NCBI GenBank assembly: GCA_001179505.1
Contig: CDMY01000275.1
Span: forward strand, 509,746 to 558,294
Reading direction: 5' to 3'
DNA: 48,549 bases
Source: Vitrella brassicaformis
Lineage: Eukaryota > Sar > Vitrellaceae
Shown here: piece by piece, positions 31,480 through 42,764 of the stretch
Numbering within the stretch: the first letter of the stretch is position 1
Layout of the letters: every line of letters starts with the position of its first letter
Notes under the pieces: model-generated
Database searches by the model: none
Seen by the model: only the letters and a program-made list of their open reading frames with translations
What the model was told of the DNA's origin: nothing
Translations under genes and position numbers: made by a program

Positions 31480-34142
31480 CAGAGAGAGAGAGAGAGAGAG
31501 AGATGTGTCACCGTTGTTCATGTCTCGTTGAATCCACGACTCACCCGCGAATCTCCCCCCATCAGTCACGGGCTCCCCCCAGCAGATCATCTTGTCGCCA
31601 TTGACGTCAAAGTCCCGGAAGACCTCAAACGCATAGCGACACCGCTTCTCATCACACGTGCTCGACCGCTCCCCGGCCTCACCCCCGTTCCAGAACTTGC
31701 TCGACTTGCACGCATCCAGCCGCCGCATCATCTCGCGAAAGTCCTCTGGAAGACTCTCATCCACAAGCCGGTTGGGCGTGCACACGGGGTTCAGAGAGGC
31801 GTCGAGGTACTGGAGGGTGTCGTCAAGTTGAGTCATGCAAGGTGGCAGGTTTGTGATGTCGTTGAGCCGCACATCCAGCTGCCTCAGTGCCTTGAGGCCA
31901 CATACACTGTCGGGGACGGTCCGGGAGGGCCACCGCTGGTATTGAAGGACGAGTGACTCTAGCTTGGGGAAGCAGCTTCTTTCCGTCGGGTAGCCCCCTC
32001 CTCCCGTTGTGAACCGGGCGAAGACCAGGTGCGGGTGCCGGTCGACATAGCTAGGGTCAACCGTCACCCTGAGGTCATCGCGGCTCACCGCCAAGTCACT
32101 CGTGAACACCAAGCCCTGCACCCAACAAATCTTTGCATGTTGGAGATGTACATGTGTGCGTGGGCGGCTGTGCGCGTTGCATGCCTGTAGTGTGGAGAAT
32201 GTCCGCATGGCTTCATTCAAGAGCTCGATCTGCTCCTCCAACTCCTCCTTAGTTGACATGTCCTTGTGTACGATGTACCTGTCTCACACAGACGCACACA
32301 GACAGACAGACAGACAGACAGACACGTACAGACGTGGCTCGCAGCCAGACATTTCACTCATGACCGGCAATTGCACGGAAAGAAGTCAAATAAGCCATTG
32401 GGGGTTGCCCTGCCGAACGGCGGTCTCGTCTTGAAGAGACATGTTTCCCATGCTTTCACGGCGGGACACAGTGACCTGGATCGAAAGTACTGCACGATGT
32501 TGAAGGTGCCAAACAAGACGCCGGTCAGCGCCAGGATCCCCGCCAGCAGTATCCTCCAGGTGCTGTGCGCCCTCCCCAGGTCCTTCTCTTTGGGGTTGAG
32601 GAGGAATTTCCCGATGGACTTCGGGTCTTGCGGCGTCTCGTGCAGCTCGCGAGGCGTCGCTTCGGCCACCACGCTGCAGGCGCTGAGCGCCCGCCTTGGC
32701 GGCAGGGTGATGACCGTGTGGACGGTGTCTCTCTTCTTTTTCTTCTCCTCGGCGGCAGCGTCGTTGCTTTTCGTACGACCATCCAACCGCTTCTTCTTGT
32801 CGTCTCCTGCCTTATCATTGGGGGCCTTCTCCCCTGTTTCGTCAGTGATGACAGACGACCGCCGTCTGACCATGGAGGGGTGCTTGCCGGCCTCTGCGTC
32901 GAATGGGTCGAAGGAGACGGGTAGCTTGCCTTCCTCGAGTTTGGGCTGGAAGATGGCCTCGGTGATGCTGTACCGCCCGCTGCCGATCGACGTGTGGCTC
33001 GTCTTGGTCCTCTCAAGGGTCTTCTTGAAGGCCAGCTTGAACCGCAGGTAGTTCTGCAGGAACGTCACGCCGTTGAGCACACGAACGCCGTTCCATGAGG
33101 CGAGAAGGGGGACGAAGGCCGACAGGAAGTCGAGGATGCCCTTGGAGCGGGTGCCCACCAGCACGCCCTGGGAGAAGGCGCCGCTGATGTCTCCCACCAG
33201 CAAAGTGGACGATGCCGCCAGGAGGTGAATGGGGTAGCTCGTCGAGCAACTGCACAGCACACGCAGACGACAGAGAATGTACACTGTGTATATGATACAC
33301 TTGGTCTTGGTGCCTCTCACATGAGTGCCGTGACGATAGCCCAGCCTCTGTTCCTGACTACCAGGACCGAGATGGACGTGGCGCATGAGTGGAGAGCGAT
33401 GAGCAGTGCCAGGCTGAGGTGTGACTGGTAGTGGCTGGCAGGGATCTCCTGTATGAAGCTCAGCTTCGGGCGGTCGCAGTTGTCCCGCAGGGATAACAGG
33501 TTCACGCCGCCGTACTGCGTGCACGAGTAGATCTGGAGCCCGATCTCGAACATCTCCTCAACCAGAAACCTCAGCCAAAAGTAGTCGCCCTGAGACGTAA
33601 AAAGTAAGTGAGAGAGGACTCTTGCTCGAGACGTGCATGAAAAGATAGATAGCATCACAGTCAGCTCACTTTCTTTCTTACCGATGTGTAGCTGACTTTG
33701 GCCCAGCCCCGTTGCAAGAGTCGCAAGACTCGCTTGAACAAGTAGTACACGCTGAAGAAACACCAGCACCGCCTCCTCACGGGTGCGTGCTTAAGCTCCT
33801 CCCAGCTCTCCTGCTTGTCCACTTTTCGGAGGTACTCGGGCATGTCCCGCATCGACTTGCCGACGTATATCTTCCTGATCTCCCACGCCCGCACGGTCTG
33901 TCTCCAGCCGAACGTGTGCAGGATGAGGAGGCAGAGAGCCAGCAGGCTCAGGAGGGCCCAGAAGGACCCGAAGATGATCGAGCTGATCGACACCTTCTCC
34001 GAGGTGAAGGGCCTGTTGGCAGCCACCGCCTCAATGTGCTCGACAGTCGTCATCGTGTCTGTACAGTCAGCGTGAACCACACAGAGACACAACCATGCAA
34101 GCGACAGATTCATGCAATAGATAGATACGCTGCATAACGTCC

Positions 34143-34179
<37 letters not shown>

Positions 34180-34863
34180 CGGCCCCCCACCGATGAGCTG
34201 GTCGCTTTTGGTGAGGTCCGGCAGGGCCGGCCCCAGCTGCTCCGCACCGATGTGCAGGATGCATATGATGAAGATGAAGACCAAAAAGAAGACGTACCCG
34301 AAGTTCAGAGGCCCAAAAATCGACCACCAGGTGGAATGCTGCAGCGGATCCTGCAGGGACTTGGGCGTCTCCCCCGGCAGCTCCCATTGTTCTCCCGTCT
34401 CCTCTTCGCAATCTTTGCCGTCTTTGAATTGGTCCAGCTCCACGGCGATCCGGAGGCTCTGGGCGCGGGAGCCAAAGCGGGAGTGGGGGGACGACAGGAT
34501 GCTCGAGAGCCTTCTGGCACGCAGCACCTCGTCAGATTCTGATTCTGGCGCAGGCCCGTGCCCTGGGGCAGGGCCATCGCCCGTCGTCGGCGTCTTGGCG
34601 TGGAGTTCGTCCTCGTCGGTCTCGCCGAAGGTGCCGAAAGTTGGGTCGGGCCTGACGGGCGTGCAGAGCTCCGGTTCATGCGGCACCGGCTGCTCCCAGA
34701 ATCCCATGCCTGATGACACGGGCAGGGTGTCGTCGTGACGTGGCATAGCATCGCGGACCGCCGGCAGAGAATCCGCGAAGAACGAGTCAACTATGGAAGG
34801 GGACTGCTGCGGGGGGGCCATGGAGGTTTCACGCCGGGAGAGAGTGGACAGCAGACGAAGCAT
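31227..34863 (-). CDS. Multi-pass membrane protein with LRR and EF-hand-like loop
   Basis: Seven exons on the minus strand join in phase to 1040 aa: 34863-34191, 34058-33682, 33589-33321, 33249-32365, 32278-31512, 31444-31373, 31306-31227. An acidic, Pro-rich N-terminus precedes transmembrane helices near residues 188-206 (YVFFLVFIFIICILHI), 251-273, 405-430, 445-490 (two) and 690-713 (ILLAGILALTGVLFG). A stretch before the third helix (LVEEMFEIGLQIYSCTQYG) recalls an EIVLQTYQ block of multi-pass LRR proteins known from oomycetes. Between helices lies a Lys/Glu-rich basic loop. The C-terminal half has leucine-rich repeats (LESLVLQYQRW, LRQLDVRLNDITNLPPCM, LQYLDASLNPV) and a canonical EF-hand loop (DVNGDKMICWGE). 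A surface receptor or scaffold is plausible; no function is known. Segment 32126-32194 could be a 69-nt GC-AG intron, in frame either way. Confidence 0.7.
31446..31501. repeat. CA/GA compound microsatellite in an intron
   Basis: A CA run passes straight into a GA run within the intron 31445-31511 of the LRR membrane-protein gene. A similar CA-then-GA block is in an intron of the gene at 42.8-48 kb. Confidence 0.9.
34142..34179. repeat. CTGT tetranucleotide repeat in an intron
   Basis: About nine CTGT units lie inside the 132-nt first intron (34059-34190) of the LRR membrane-protein gene. A related GACA run is at about 32293-32324 in the intron 32279-32364 of the same gene. Confidence 0.9.
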
Positions 34864-34954
34864 GATTCCCGGTTTCGCGCGAGCTTGGTGGGGGCCTGCC
34901 GGGGGCCTGCCGTCTCTCCCTCCAAGTCCCGCTGAGCCTCCCGCGTGAACAACA
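34864..34954. promoter_or_regulatory. 91-bp bidirectional promoter region
   Basis: Only 91 bases separate the start codons of the divergent LRR membrane-protein and PLAC8 genes. The sequence is GC-rich, with a tandem GGGGGCCTGCC duplication and GCGCGAGCTTGG, and no TATA-like box. Both core promoters and 5' leaders must fit here or overlap the neighbouring genes. Confidence 0.6.
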
Positions 34955-36296
34955 ATGAGCGGCAAGAGCGGGGCCCCTCCCCATCTACCAGCGCCTGTCG
35001 TGATGGTACGCCTCCCTTTCTGGCAATTCCAAAGCGTTGGATGGACGCATGTGAATGAACGTTCGTTGGCAGGGCATCGGGCCGGCACTGGCACCGGCCG
35101 TCATAGGGCACCCGGTGAGGATGGCGCCCTACTCACCACGAGATGGGTCGCCACCGTACGAAGGCACGCCCAGTCGCTGGCACTTTCAATGGAGTGACGG
35201 CGTGTTCGGTAACCGTGCAGCAGCGTCGAGTCATACGCACGGGATGGCATACATGTGATGTGTGTGTCTCTCTTGCCCTCTTCAGACTGCTTCACGGACT
35301 TCTTCTCGTGCATCTTGGGCTGCATCTTCTATCCCTCGCTGGCGGGCTTCAAGGCATGGGCCTTGGACAAGATCGACATTCTGCCGTTGAAAAAGGGTCT
35401 GCTCATCTTCCTCGGCCTGGCAATCACCGCACTCACCTGTAGGGACAGATTCCGCCACGCTCGGCATGTCTGTTCTCATCTATCTCGTTTGTCTCTTGTG
35501 TGGGCATGGGTGCAGTTGAGCTGACGATTCACATATTAGCCCTGGGCCACAACTGGCATCGACACGTCACGGACGTCTGGATCCTTCAATTCTTCTTTGC
35601 GGGCGTGTGGGTGCTGGTGAGCTCACCATTCTGGCGCGTAACAGTGATCCATCCATCCATCTCTGTGCGCCAGTTTTTCTTTCTCAACCTGAAATACCGC
35701 TCGAGAATCCGACAGTACAGTCAGGGAGAAACACGGCAGACGCCACGAGGGCTATACACATTGCCGTGCATTCCTTCGTTGTGTGTGTGAAGGCATTACA
35801 TGATTGAGCCCACTGACGCGTGCGACGACGGCTGTCTTGTCTTCTTCTGCCTGGGATGCGCTGTCTGCCAAGTGGGGACCTGAGAGACACACATATATTG
35901 CACCACGCACACTCATTGTTCTTATCGCACTTTTGCATTCGTGTCTCTTGTTGCTTTGCCCGTCAATTTTGACAGGAGTACAGGCACGTGGCGAGGGCCA
36001 CTGGGGTGCTGAAGGACATGCCCTTCCCCCAGCAGCCGACACCCCACTTCACCGCGGCAGCACACACCACTGCCCCTCCAGCCGTCGTCACCTACGAAGT
36101 GGAAGGGGCACAGCCGACCAAAGGCACACAGCCGTGGGTGTCGACTGGCGGCGCAGCTGCAGCGGCAGCATCTCCAGCAGGGGGAGGTGGGTTTTCGAGC
36201 CCCTTTGATCCCGGTATGGCAATAACCGTGACGGCACCACAGACGACGGGAGAGAAGGAGGGGGGCAAGTATGCTGCTCCCCCCTCATACACGTGA
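34955..36296 (+). CDS. PLAC8-family cysteine-rich protein
   Basis: Exons 34955-35005, 35073-35208, 35286-35438, 35516-35616 and 35976-36296 join in phase to 253 aa. The PLAC8 signature appears only after splicing at 35208/35286: WSDGVFDCFTDFFSCILGC, matching the family's W-x-x-G-hydrophobic-F-D-C-x-x-D plus cysteines. After it come a hydrophobic segment (LLIFLGLAITAL), HILALGHNWHRHVTDVWILQ, a second hydrophobic segment and EYRHVARATGVL, the usual spacing for this family. The last exon adds an Ala/Thr/Gly-rich tail without known domains. PLAC8 proteins are membrane-associated and include plant cell-size and cadmium-resistance proteins; the exact role here is unknown. Starts 91 bases from a divergent gene. 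Confidence 0.75.
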
Positions 36297-36658
36297 GAGC
36301 TCGAGAGTGCCTGTGGCTGTTAGTGTCGGCGAGAGAGAGCAGTTGAATTGTGTGCTGTGGCCGTCGGTATTCAGTGTATTGTGTATTGTGTCTGTCTGTA
36401 AGGAAGGCGGGGCCAGGCCAAAAGTGTGTTCAGCCACTCACTGGCATGTCCGCTGTCAGGCAGTCATCGAGTCTTGTTACTTACATTGACAAATGAATGA
36501 GTGTACCTACTCCACACACGACCGTCAGTCAGCACAGCGACCCCTCAATTCAATCACTCGCCCACCTAGCTATCTACAGCATGCCGCCAAAAATCTATGA
36601 CCCCACGGTCAAAAATGCTGCACTGAGCATATCCCTCCCCTCCCTCCAACACCTACAC
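36297..36658. other. Convergent 3' spacer
   Basis: This lies between the stops of the PLAC8 gene (+) and the DeSI-like gene (-). There are no domains in either strand; it must hold both 3' UTRs. Confidence 0.6.
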
Positions 36659-37733
36659 CTACACAGACATCTCTCCTGTATCCACAACCCGCCTCCCGAA
36701 GTTCCTGGACTCGCTCGCCCAGCCCCTCTCCCTCTCCTCTTTCGCCCTGTTGCTCTTCGCCCACCCCACCATGATCAATCTCGACACCCTCGTCGCTATC
36801 TTGCGGGTCAAGTCGGCCTGCAGGTCGCTCACGTTGTCCAGAATCGTCTCGGATTGTTCAAGGATATAGTAGGGCAGCCTTTGTGGCTCCGCCGATGGGG
36901 CGGTGAGGAATGTGAGCGCTTCGTCGATCATGTGGTTGCAGTTGTTGGTGAAGGTCTCGTAGCGGTCCAGGCTGAACCGCGGGGCCAGCTCACGCTCCAG
37001 GTAGTCCTGACAGGCAACAGAAGGAGCAGATATGAGAAATTTGTGTCTGCCTCACTCTCTCTCTCTCTCTCTCTCTCTCACCTACCTCGAAGACACGCTG
37101 GTCGATTGTGGTGGCGCCCATGTCGTGCACGTGCGTCGGAGCCATCCCAAAGGCGCTCTCCGTATGCTGAGCAGCAACCAACACAACACAACACAACACA
37201 AACAGAGAGATCGATGATCGAGACGCCCGCCCTCCTTCTGTCTGATGTGTCCTCCGCACCTGGATATCCTTGGACTCTATGTGTGTCGAGAACCAGTACT
37301 CCCGCCCGTAGACCACCAGCCCCGCGTGCCATATGGTCTCGATGTTCTTCCGCACGAGCATGGAGATGACCGGGGCTGCACTCTGACTGATGTCGTACAC
37401 ACGCACACTGATAGCCGACCCTGTCACCGCATCATCGCCATCGCGGGAGCTGGCCAATGCGCCCGACGGCTCCAGAACGGATGCCGGACCGCCCTCCCTG
37501 GACGCGCTGATGACTCGGTGGGTTCTTGGTCTCTGTGATCTTCGAGAGAGGGCTGAGCTGCTGCGAGTCGGGCTGTCCGCAATGCTGCTGACGAAGGATG
37601 CGCTGTCGTGGCAGCACACCAGAGAGGGCAGGACCGCTATCAGTAGTAGAGATGAAAGATCCCAACGGGATCCTGCATTTCTCCATCTTCTGCACCGCAC
37701 CCCTCTGTCCCTCCTCTCTGCAAAGTGACGCAT
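36659..37733 (-). CDS. PPPDE/DeSI-like isopeptidase with N-terminal signal-like segment
   Basis: Exons 37733-37260, 37166-37086 and 37006-36659 (minus strand) join in phase to 300 aa. The core (about residues 109-245) matches PPPDE peptidases of the DeSI type: VRVYDIS, then IETIWHAGLVVYGREYWFS with the candidate catalytic His, HDMGATTIDQRVFEDYLE, and NNCNHMIDEALTFL with the candidate catalytic Cys. These enzymes remove SUMO or ubiquitin by cleaving isopeptide bonds. The N-terminus has a hydrophobic stretch (SSLLLIAVLPSLVCC) that could be a signal peptide, unusual for this family, plus a Ser/Arg-rich linker of about 65 residues. If that stretch is not a signal, a start at a later Met is possible but none precedes the domain closely. 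Divergent partner is ADRM1, 91 bases away. Confidence 0.75.
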
Positions 37734-37824
37734 AGCTGCCAGTCACCAGGTGCGAGCTCAGATCTTGGCGAGCTAAAAGAGGAAGATCCGAGCGGCGAAG
37801 CTCCTAAGCAGATTCTGCACAGCG
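37734..37824. promoter_or_regulatory. 91-bp bidirectional promoter region
   Basis: Separates the start codons of the DeSI-like gene (-) and ADRM1 (+). It carries GCGAGCT twice (TGCGAGCTCAG, TTGGCGAGCTAA). CGAGCT also occurs in the 91-bp spacer at 34864-34954. There is no TATA box. Confidence 0.55.
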
Positions 37825-40033
37825 ATGGCGGGGCGTCTGCAGGAGATGCTCCGCGGCTTCCAGCCGCCGGCCGTGGGCGCAACTCCCAGCAGGGTGAGTG
37901 AGCAGCAGGACGGTGTGGCGCATCTGAGCATTCCTCTGAACACACACGATGTCATCTGCTGCATTGGCTCAATATATTGGTAGGTGTTGGTAGAGTTCAA
38001 GGCCGGCAAGTGCAACTGGGATGGGCAGCGGGTCACGCCAGACAAGCGGAAAGGAAACCTCAGCCTCGTCACGGTCAGCTGACACATGACAGAAGAACAC
38101 GCAGCACATGGTGACACGAAACACACTGAGCATGATGGTTGTTCGCTGCGTCTGTCAGGGCGATGACGGCCTCACCCATGTGCAGTGGACCACCCGAGGC
38201 GTCAACCAAATCACTGAGGTCAGGAAGCCATCTCGCCAGATGCATCAAAGCCGTGATTGTGGTGTGTGGGCTCATGGTTCCTGCCATTGCTTCATTCAGG
38301 ATGACTTGATAGTCATCAACGACGCGTATTTGGAGAAGATCACGGCTGCCAAGAGCGGCCGCGTGTACGTGTTGAAGTTCCAGTCCTCGGACAAGAAGCT
38401 GCTCTTCTGGATGCAGGAACCCGACGAGACCAAAGATGAGGTCAGTGCGCAGCACACCACACCAGGGGGGAGGGAGGAGGGCAGGGCGGGGTTACGCCAT
38501 TGGTGTCTGCATGTGCCTGCAGGAGCTGATCACCAAGTTCAACAATGCTGCGGGAGGAAGTGAGTCGACACTGACTGCTCGGATTTCCCTCCTCCTGATT
38601 GATGTCTGTCTGTGCCTGTGTGTCTGTCTGTCAGAAGATTCGAGTGGCGGAACCAGCAATGCTGCTGCCGCGGCTGCTGCTGCTGCAGGTGGGTTTGCTA
38701 GAGGCCATGTACGTTGCGCTTGCATCACCCTCGTCGCCCTTGCTGTCTGTCCCTCGTTGTGTTGATGCAGCCAGCGGCGCCCCGTCAGGCGGTCCGTCGG
38801 GCGGTATGCCCCCGGCGATGCAGCAGCAGCTGCAGCAGATGATGGGCGGAGCGGGCAGAGGCGCCAGCAACGCCGCCACCACTGACCAACTCAGGTCCAT
38901 CATGCAAAACTTCGCCAGCCAGCAACAAGGTAAGGTGCACAGCAGAGACCCCACAGACACGGAACCCACGGACTTGTCAATCCCCAAGCTGCCCTGTATG
39001 TATGTGTGTGTGTGTGTGTGTGTGTGTACAGGTGCGGCTGGCGCGAGTGGTGCGGGTCGTTCTGGTGCCAGTACGCTGCCCACTGCTGGTCCTGGTGGAC
39101 CCATCAGCGAAGAGGTGAGATCAAGGAAGGAGAAGCACACTCGCGTAACTGACTGCTGTTGACTGACTGCTGTGTGTGCAGCAACGTGCCCAGCTGGCGC
39201 AGCAGCTAATCTCGGCCCTCGCTAACAACCAGCACCAGCAGCAGCCACGAAGTAAGCACACATACCAAGAGAGAGGACCCATGTTGTGTGCCTGGGGATG
39301 ATGCCTGCCATGCCATGCCATGCAGTTCTGCCGACCCCGTTGACGTCCGTCTTGCCGCCCGAGCGGCTGGAGGCGCTGCTCGGCGACACAGAGGCCATGC
39401 AGGAACTCGCCGCACACATGCCTGAGTAAGCGAAAGAGAAAGGGGGTGGGTCGGCAGGGCAGACCAGCACCTCTGTCTCTATACCGTCACGGTATGTCTG
39501 TGTAGGGGCCAGACGAGTCGCGAGGAGGTCAATGAGGCGATGCGATCCGCCCAGCTGCAGGGCTCCATGCGGGCGCTCACACAGGTGGGTGGGAGTGGGA
39601 TGAATGGGGTGAACAAGCGCACTCACAGACCGTCTCACCGCTCGATGTCATTCATGTGACATGCAGGCCATCTACTCGGATCAGTTGCCCGTGCTGCTGA
39701 CGTCCATGGGGCTCGACGCCAACGCTGCGCGAAACGCCCAGACACCTGACCGTAGGCACACAACATGACGCTATCCCCCACACGCCCTACGCCGCCCGCA
39801 AGATGTGTGTATGCTGTGTGTGCACTCCAGCGATGGAGATCCTGGTCGATGCGCTGGCGGCCCAGCACGGCAGCACCGATACTGCTGCTGGTGCTGCTAC
39901 TGCTGCTGCACCTGCGGCGCCAGGCGAGTCAGGCGAGTCAGGCGAGTCAAGCGAGGGCGAGGCCAAGGCGAAGGAGGACGAGAAGCCGCCCGGCGACGGG
40001 AATGACGGCAACGACCCCATGGACACGTCGTGA
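37825..40033 (+). CDS. ADRM1: Proteasomal ubiquitin receptor ADRM1/Rpn13
   Basis: Thirteen exons join in phase to 409 aa, close to the 407 aa of the human protein: 37825-37893, 37984-38073, 38159-38218, 38300-38440, 38523-38559, 38635-38688, 38771-38929, 39032-39114, 39182-39251, 39326-39425, 39506-39584, 39667-39751, 39831-40033. The N-terminal Pru domain is clear: VLVEFKAGKCNWDG, VTPDKRKGNLSLV, GRVYVLKFQSSDKKLLFWMQEP. This domain binds ubiquitin and docks on Rpn2 of the 26S proteasome. An Ala/Gly/Gln-rich linker leads to a C-terminal helical region (SVLPPERLEALLGDTEAMQELAAHMPE, VNEAMRSAQLQGSMRALTQAI), equivalent to the DEUBAD domain that recruits UCH37/UCHL5. The acidic tail ends DPMDTS. 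Introns are 67-102 nt. Confidence 0.95.
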
Positions 40034-40300
40034 CGAGCGAGCAGGCACTACTACAATGAGACTAATGTGCGTGGTGGGTGCAAGTGACCTTTTGTGTGTT
40101 GCGGTGTTTCCGAGGTGCATGGACACGTGCGTGGAATGTCGCTGTGACCGTTTCTTTGCCGAATGAGTCAAACAATACATAGACTGATTCATGCGATGAT
40201 CGATCGACGGGAGATCGTCACTCACCCACAGGGGTCCTCACTCACGAACCCACCTGCCCCGCTCAGCCCATCACGTCTGTCTGTCTGTCTATCTGTCGAA

Positions 40301-42668
40301 TCACTTCTTCCTGGGCTTCTTGGCCTGCTTCGGCTTGGCCGCCGGGCCCCTCGCCTTGCGCTTGCCCTGAGCAACACGACCCGCCTTCTTGGCACCGGCA
40401 GATGGGGGAGGCACTGGGGCAGTGGGTCTCGCAGCAGCAGCAGTTTTGGCGGCAGAAGATTGGGCGGGCCTCTTGGCGGGAGGGGCGGCAACACGGATGG
40501 TCGGCGGGGGCTTGGCGATGGGCGGGGGCTTGCTGGCTTTGTTGAGGGAGGGATTCATGGCTGCCGTCAAGTCGATGTTATCGGCCCCAAGCGGTTGGAA
40601 GTGGTCGTGCGTGTCTCGGTCGCCATAGTCCTCCGCCACCTGCATGTCTCGCAGGGCCGGTCCCGTGATGAAGGCGGCAGCTGCCTTGGCGGGAGAGGGG
40701 CCAGGCGCAGAGGGGACGGGAGGGGCTGGGGGCTGGATGTCGATGTTGGTCACGATGTGTGCCCTATGCAGAGAGACAGAGGCGGTGGATGCACGCGTGT
40801 GGCAATACTTGTATGTGGCTGGCCTCACTCTTCGGATGAGGCGTAGAAACGGATGTTGCTCGTGGCGCGCAGGAAGCTTGATGCGATGCTCTTGCTGTGA
40901 CCTGAGACAAGACACGAACGACGTGACCGGTACGTCCTTGAGCCGGCAGCAAGTTGCGTACTCTTGGAAGCAGCAGGCAGAGGCGCCCACAGCTCGCGCC
41001 ACACACAACTGACGGGCACACAAGAGAGACGCACACACCACATTCACCCATGACGAATGCATCAGTCATTGTGTTGATGTCTCACACACCCACCCGATTG
41101 GGTATGAGAGGATGAGTGAGCCGAACGACACGGTCATGAAGCGAGTCATGGCGCTCGAGGGGAGATGGTAGCCGTGCACCAAATGCCAATACCTCTCGTA
41201 CCCGCCCTTGTCCTGCAACCTGCACAAGGCCATGCACAGGTGACACAGGCAGAAGTGAAGGTCTTTCCCGTGCAGAGGGTGGGTGTGGTCTGTACTCGAT
41301 GGTTGGCTTGGGCACCACCCCCTCGTCGTGTATCTCCTCGAGCGTGCCCCCCGTCACCCTCGGCAGCACATACACCGTCGCACTCGTCTGAACGGCGCTC
41401 TTCGTCTGATGTAAAGGGATAAAGGGACACATCAAAGGCTATGACAGTCAGCCGCCGTGCAGTCTTACGAGTTGAGCAGCTGGATAGATCTTGCGCACAG
41501 AGGGGGTCACGCTCATGGCAGCAGAGCATCGGCCGTCGTCTGGATTGACCGACACATCCTCAATCTGCACCGAAACGCACGCCGAGTTGACCGCTGGCAG
41601 AAGGCTGTTGCTGCACACACAACCACACAACCACAAAGGCCTTTCTTCAGCGTTGCTGGACACATGAGTGTGGGCGGGTTGTGTTTCTCACCTCTCAGAC
41701 ATGAATGAGGTCTCAAGAAACGTCAATGAAGTGGGGTCCTGCTCCACACGAATCTGACACAAAAGACACAAAACGCAGCCAGACCACTTTCGCTCCATCG
41801 TCCCCACCACTCACCCAGGAGCTCTTGGCGAGGTGCATCTGCAGCTGGAAGGCCACGAACTGCCGGATGCTCCAGCTGCTCTCGATGGCCGCAGACAGTG
41901 TGGTGTCGTCCTGTGCGCGCCGGGCTGTCAGGGCCTTCTCACTTGCGATGTCTTGCTGTGAAAAGAAGGAGGGACAATGGATGAATCAGTGCAAGCAACG
42001 CATCTTGCTTTCGTCTTGCTCACGAGTTTTGTCACGAGTTTGTCGGTGTCCTTCTGGCTGCGTCGGCTGAGCAGCACCACACAGTCAGGCCGCTCAGGGA
42101 AGCACATCGACTCCTCCTTGCCCTTAGAGGAATTGTAGCGACGGGCAAGCTGAAATTAATGCGTGCACCACACACAACACGATGGATATGTGCGATGCTC
42201 CCCCCCAAACGGACTGCAGTCCGTGTGCACACCTGTGCAGCGTCGCACGCCACGAGATTGTGAGCGGGCTCCTCCATCTCATCCCGCTCCAGACTCAACA
42301 CACACACGCGCACGGCAGCCATGTTGCAGAGGGAGAATGACAACACACCGCTGAAACTCGCCAGAACTGACAGACAAACAGAGAAGGCTTCTGTCTGGCA
42401 GCCGGCTGAGAGACCTCCCGTCACGTGTACCTGATGATTTGTCGCGTTTCTTGGCGTCATTGTCGTCAAATCACCATGCCGCTGCCGCCTTCTCAAATGC
42501 GTCGCTTCGTGCCGGCACCCTGACTCTGTCGGGATCGGGATGGACCGGTTTGAACACTGGTCTGATGAGTGCCTTGGGCTGAGGAGGGGGTGCAGCGTTC
42601 TTGGGCTGCGATGGCTGTGCCTGCGGATCGGCCCGGCCTTTGCCTTTGCCCCCCTTCGTCTTCCTCAT
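40301..42668 (-). CDS. C18orf63/DUF4708-like protein with basic C-terminal tail
   Basis: Twelve exons (minus strand) join in phase to 530 aa: 42668-42519, 42449-42431, 42366-42233, 42149-42024, 41955-41815, 41753-41692, 41610-41469, 41405-41296, 41219-41094, 41008-40962, 40901-40829, 40763-40301. Order and motifs resemble vertebrate C18orf63 (DUF4708): a hydrophobic start of the conserved region, a Cys/Pro-rich block (MCFPERPDCVVLL), SWSIRQFVAFQLQMHLA, ACVSVQIEDVSV, VYVLPRVTGGTLEEIHDEGV, YERYWHLVHGYHLP, LILSYPIGCVW and KSIASSFLRATS. The tail is Ala/Pro/Lys-rich and ends in clustered Lys/Arg. Function is unknown. The first exons are uncertain: reading straight on from exon 1 meets a TGA at 42471-42473, avoided by a 69-nt intron ending AAG and a 19-nt exon. 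Translation could instead begin at the Met near 42320. Confidence 0.6.
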
Positions 42669-42764
42669 TTCTTTCCCCTCGCTGAAGCGGTATGTAAACT
42701 CCCCGTAAAAAGGGTGGCCCTAACGATATTGCGAGAGGGAGTTCGGTAGCTCCAATTCGGCGGC
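42669..42764. promoter_or_regulatory. 96-bp bidirectional promoter region
   Basis: Separates the start codons of the DUF4708-like (-) and TALPID3-like (+) genes. It includes TTGCGAGAG and AT-rich GTATGTAAA but no classical TATA box. Third head-to-head spacer of nearly equal length in this window. Confidence 0.55.

Noticed and set aside
42471-42473. In-frame TGA in the DUF4708-like gene, considered as selenocysteine or recoding
   Set aside because: A 69-nt intron from AGG/GTGCCG to GCCAAG removes it in phase, and no selenoprotein context is visible.
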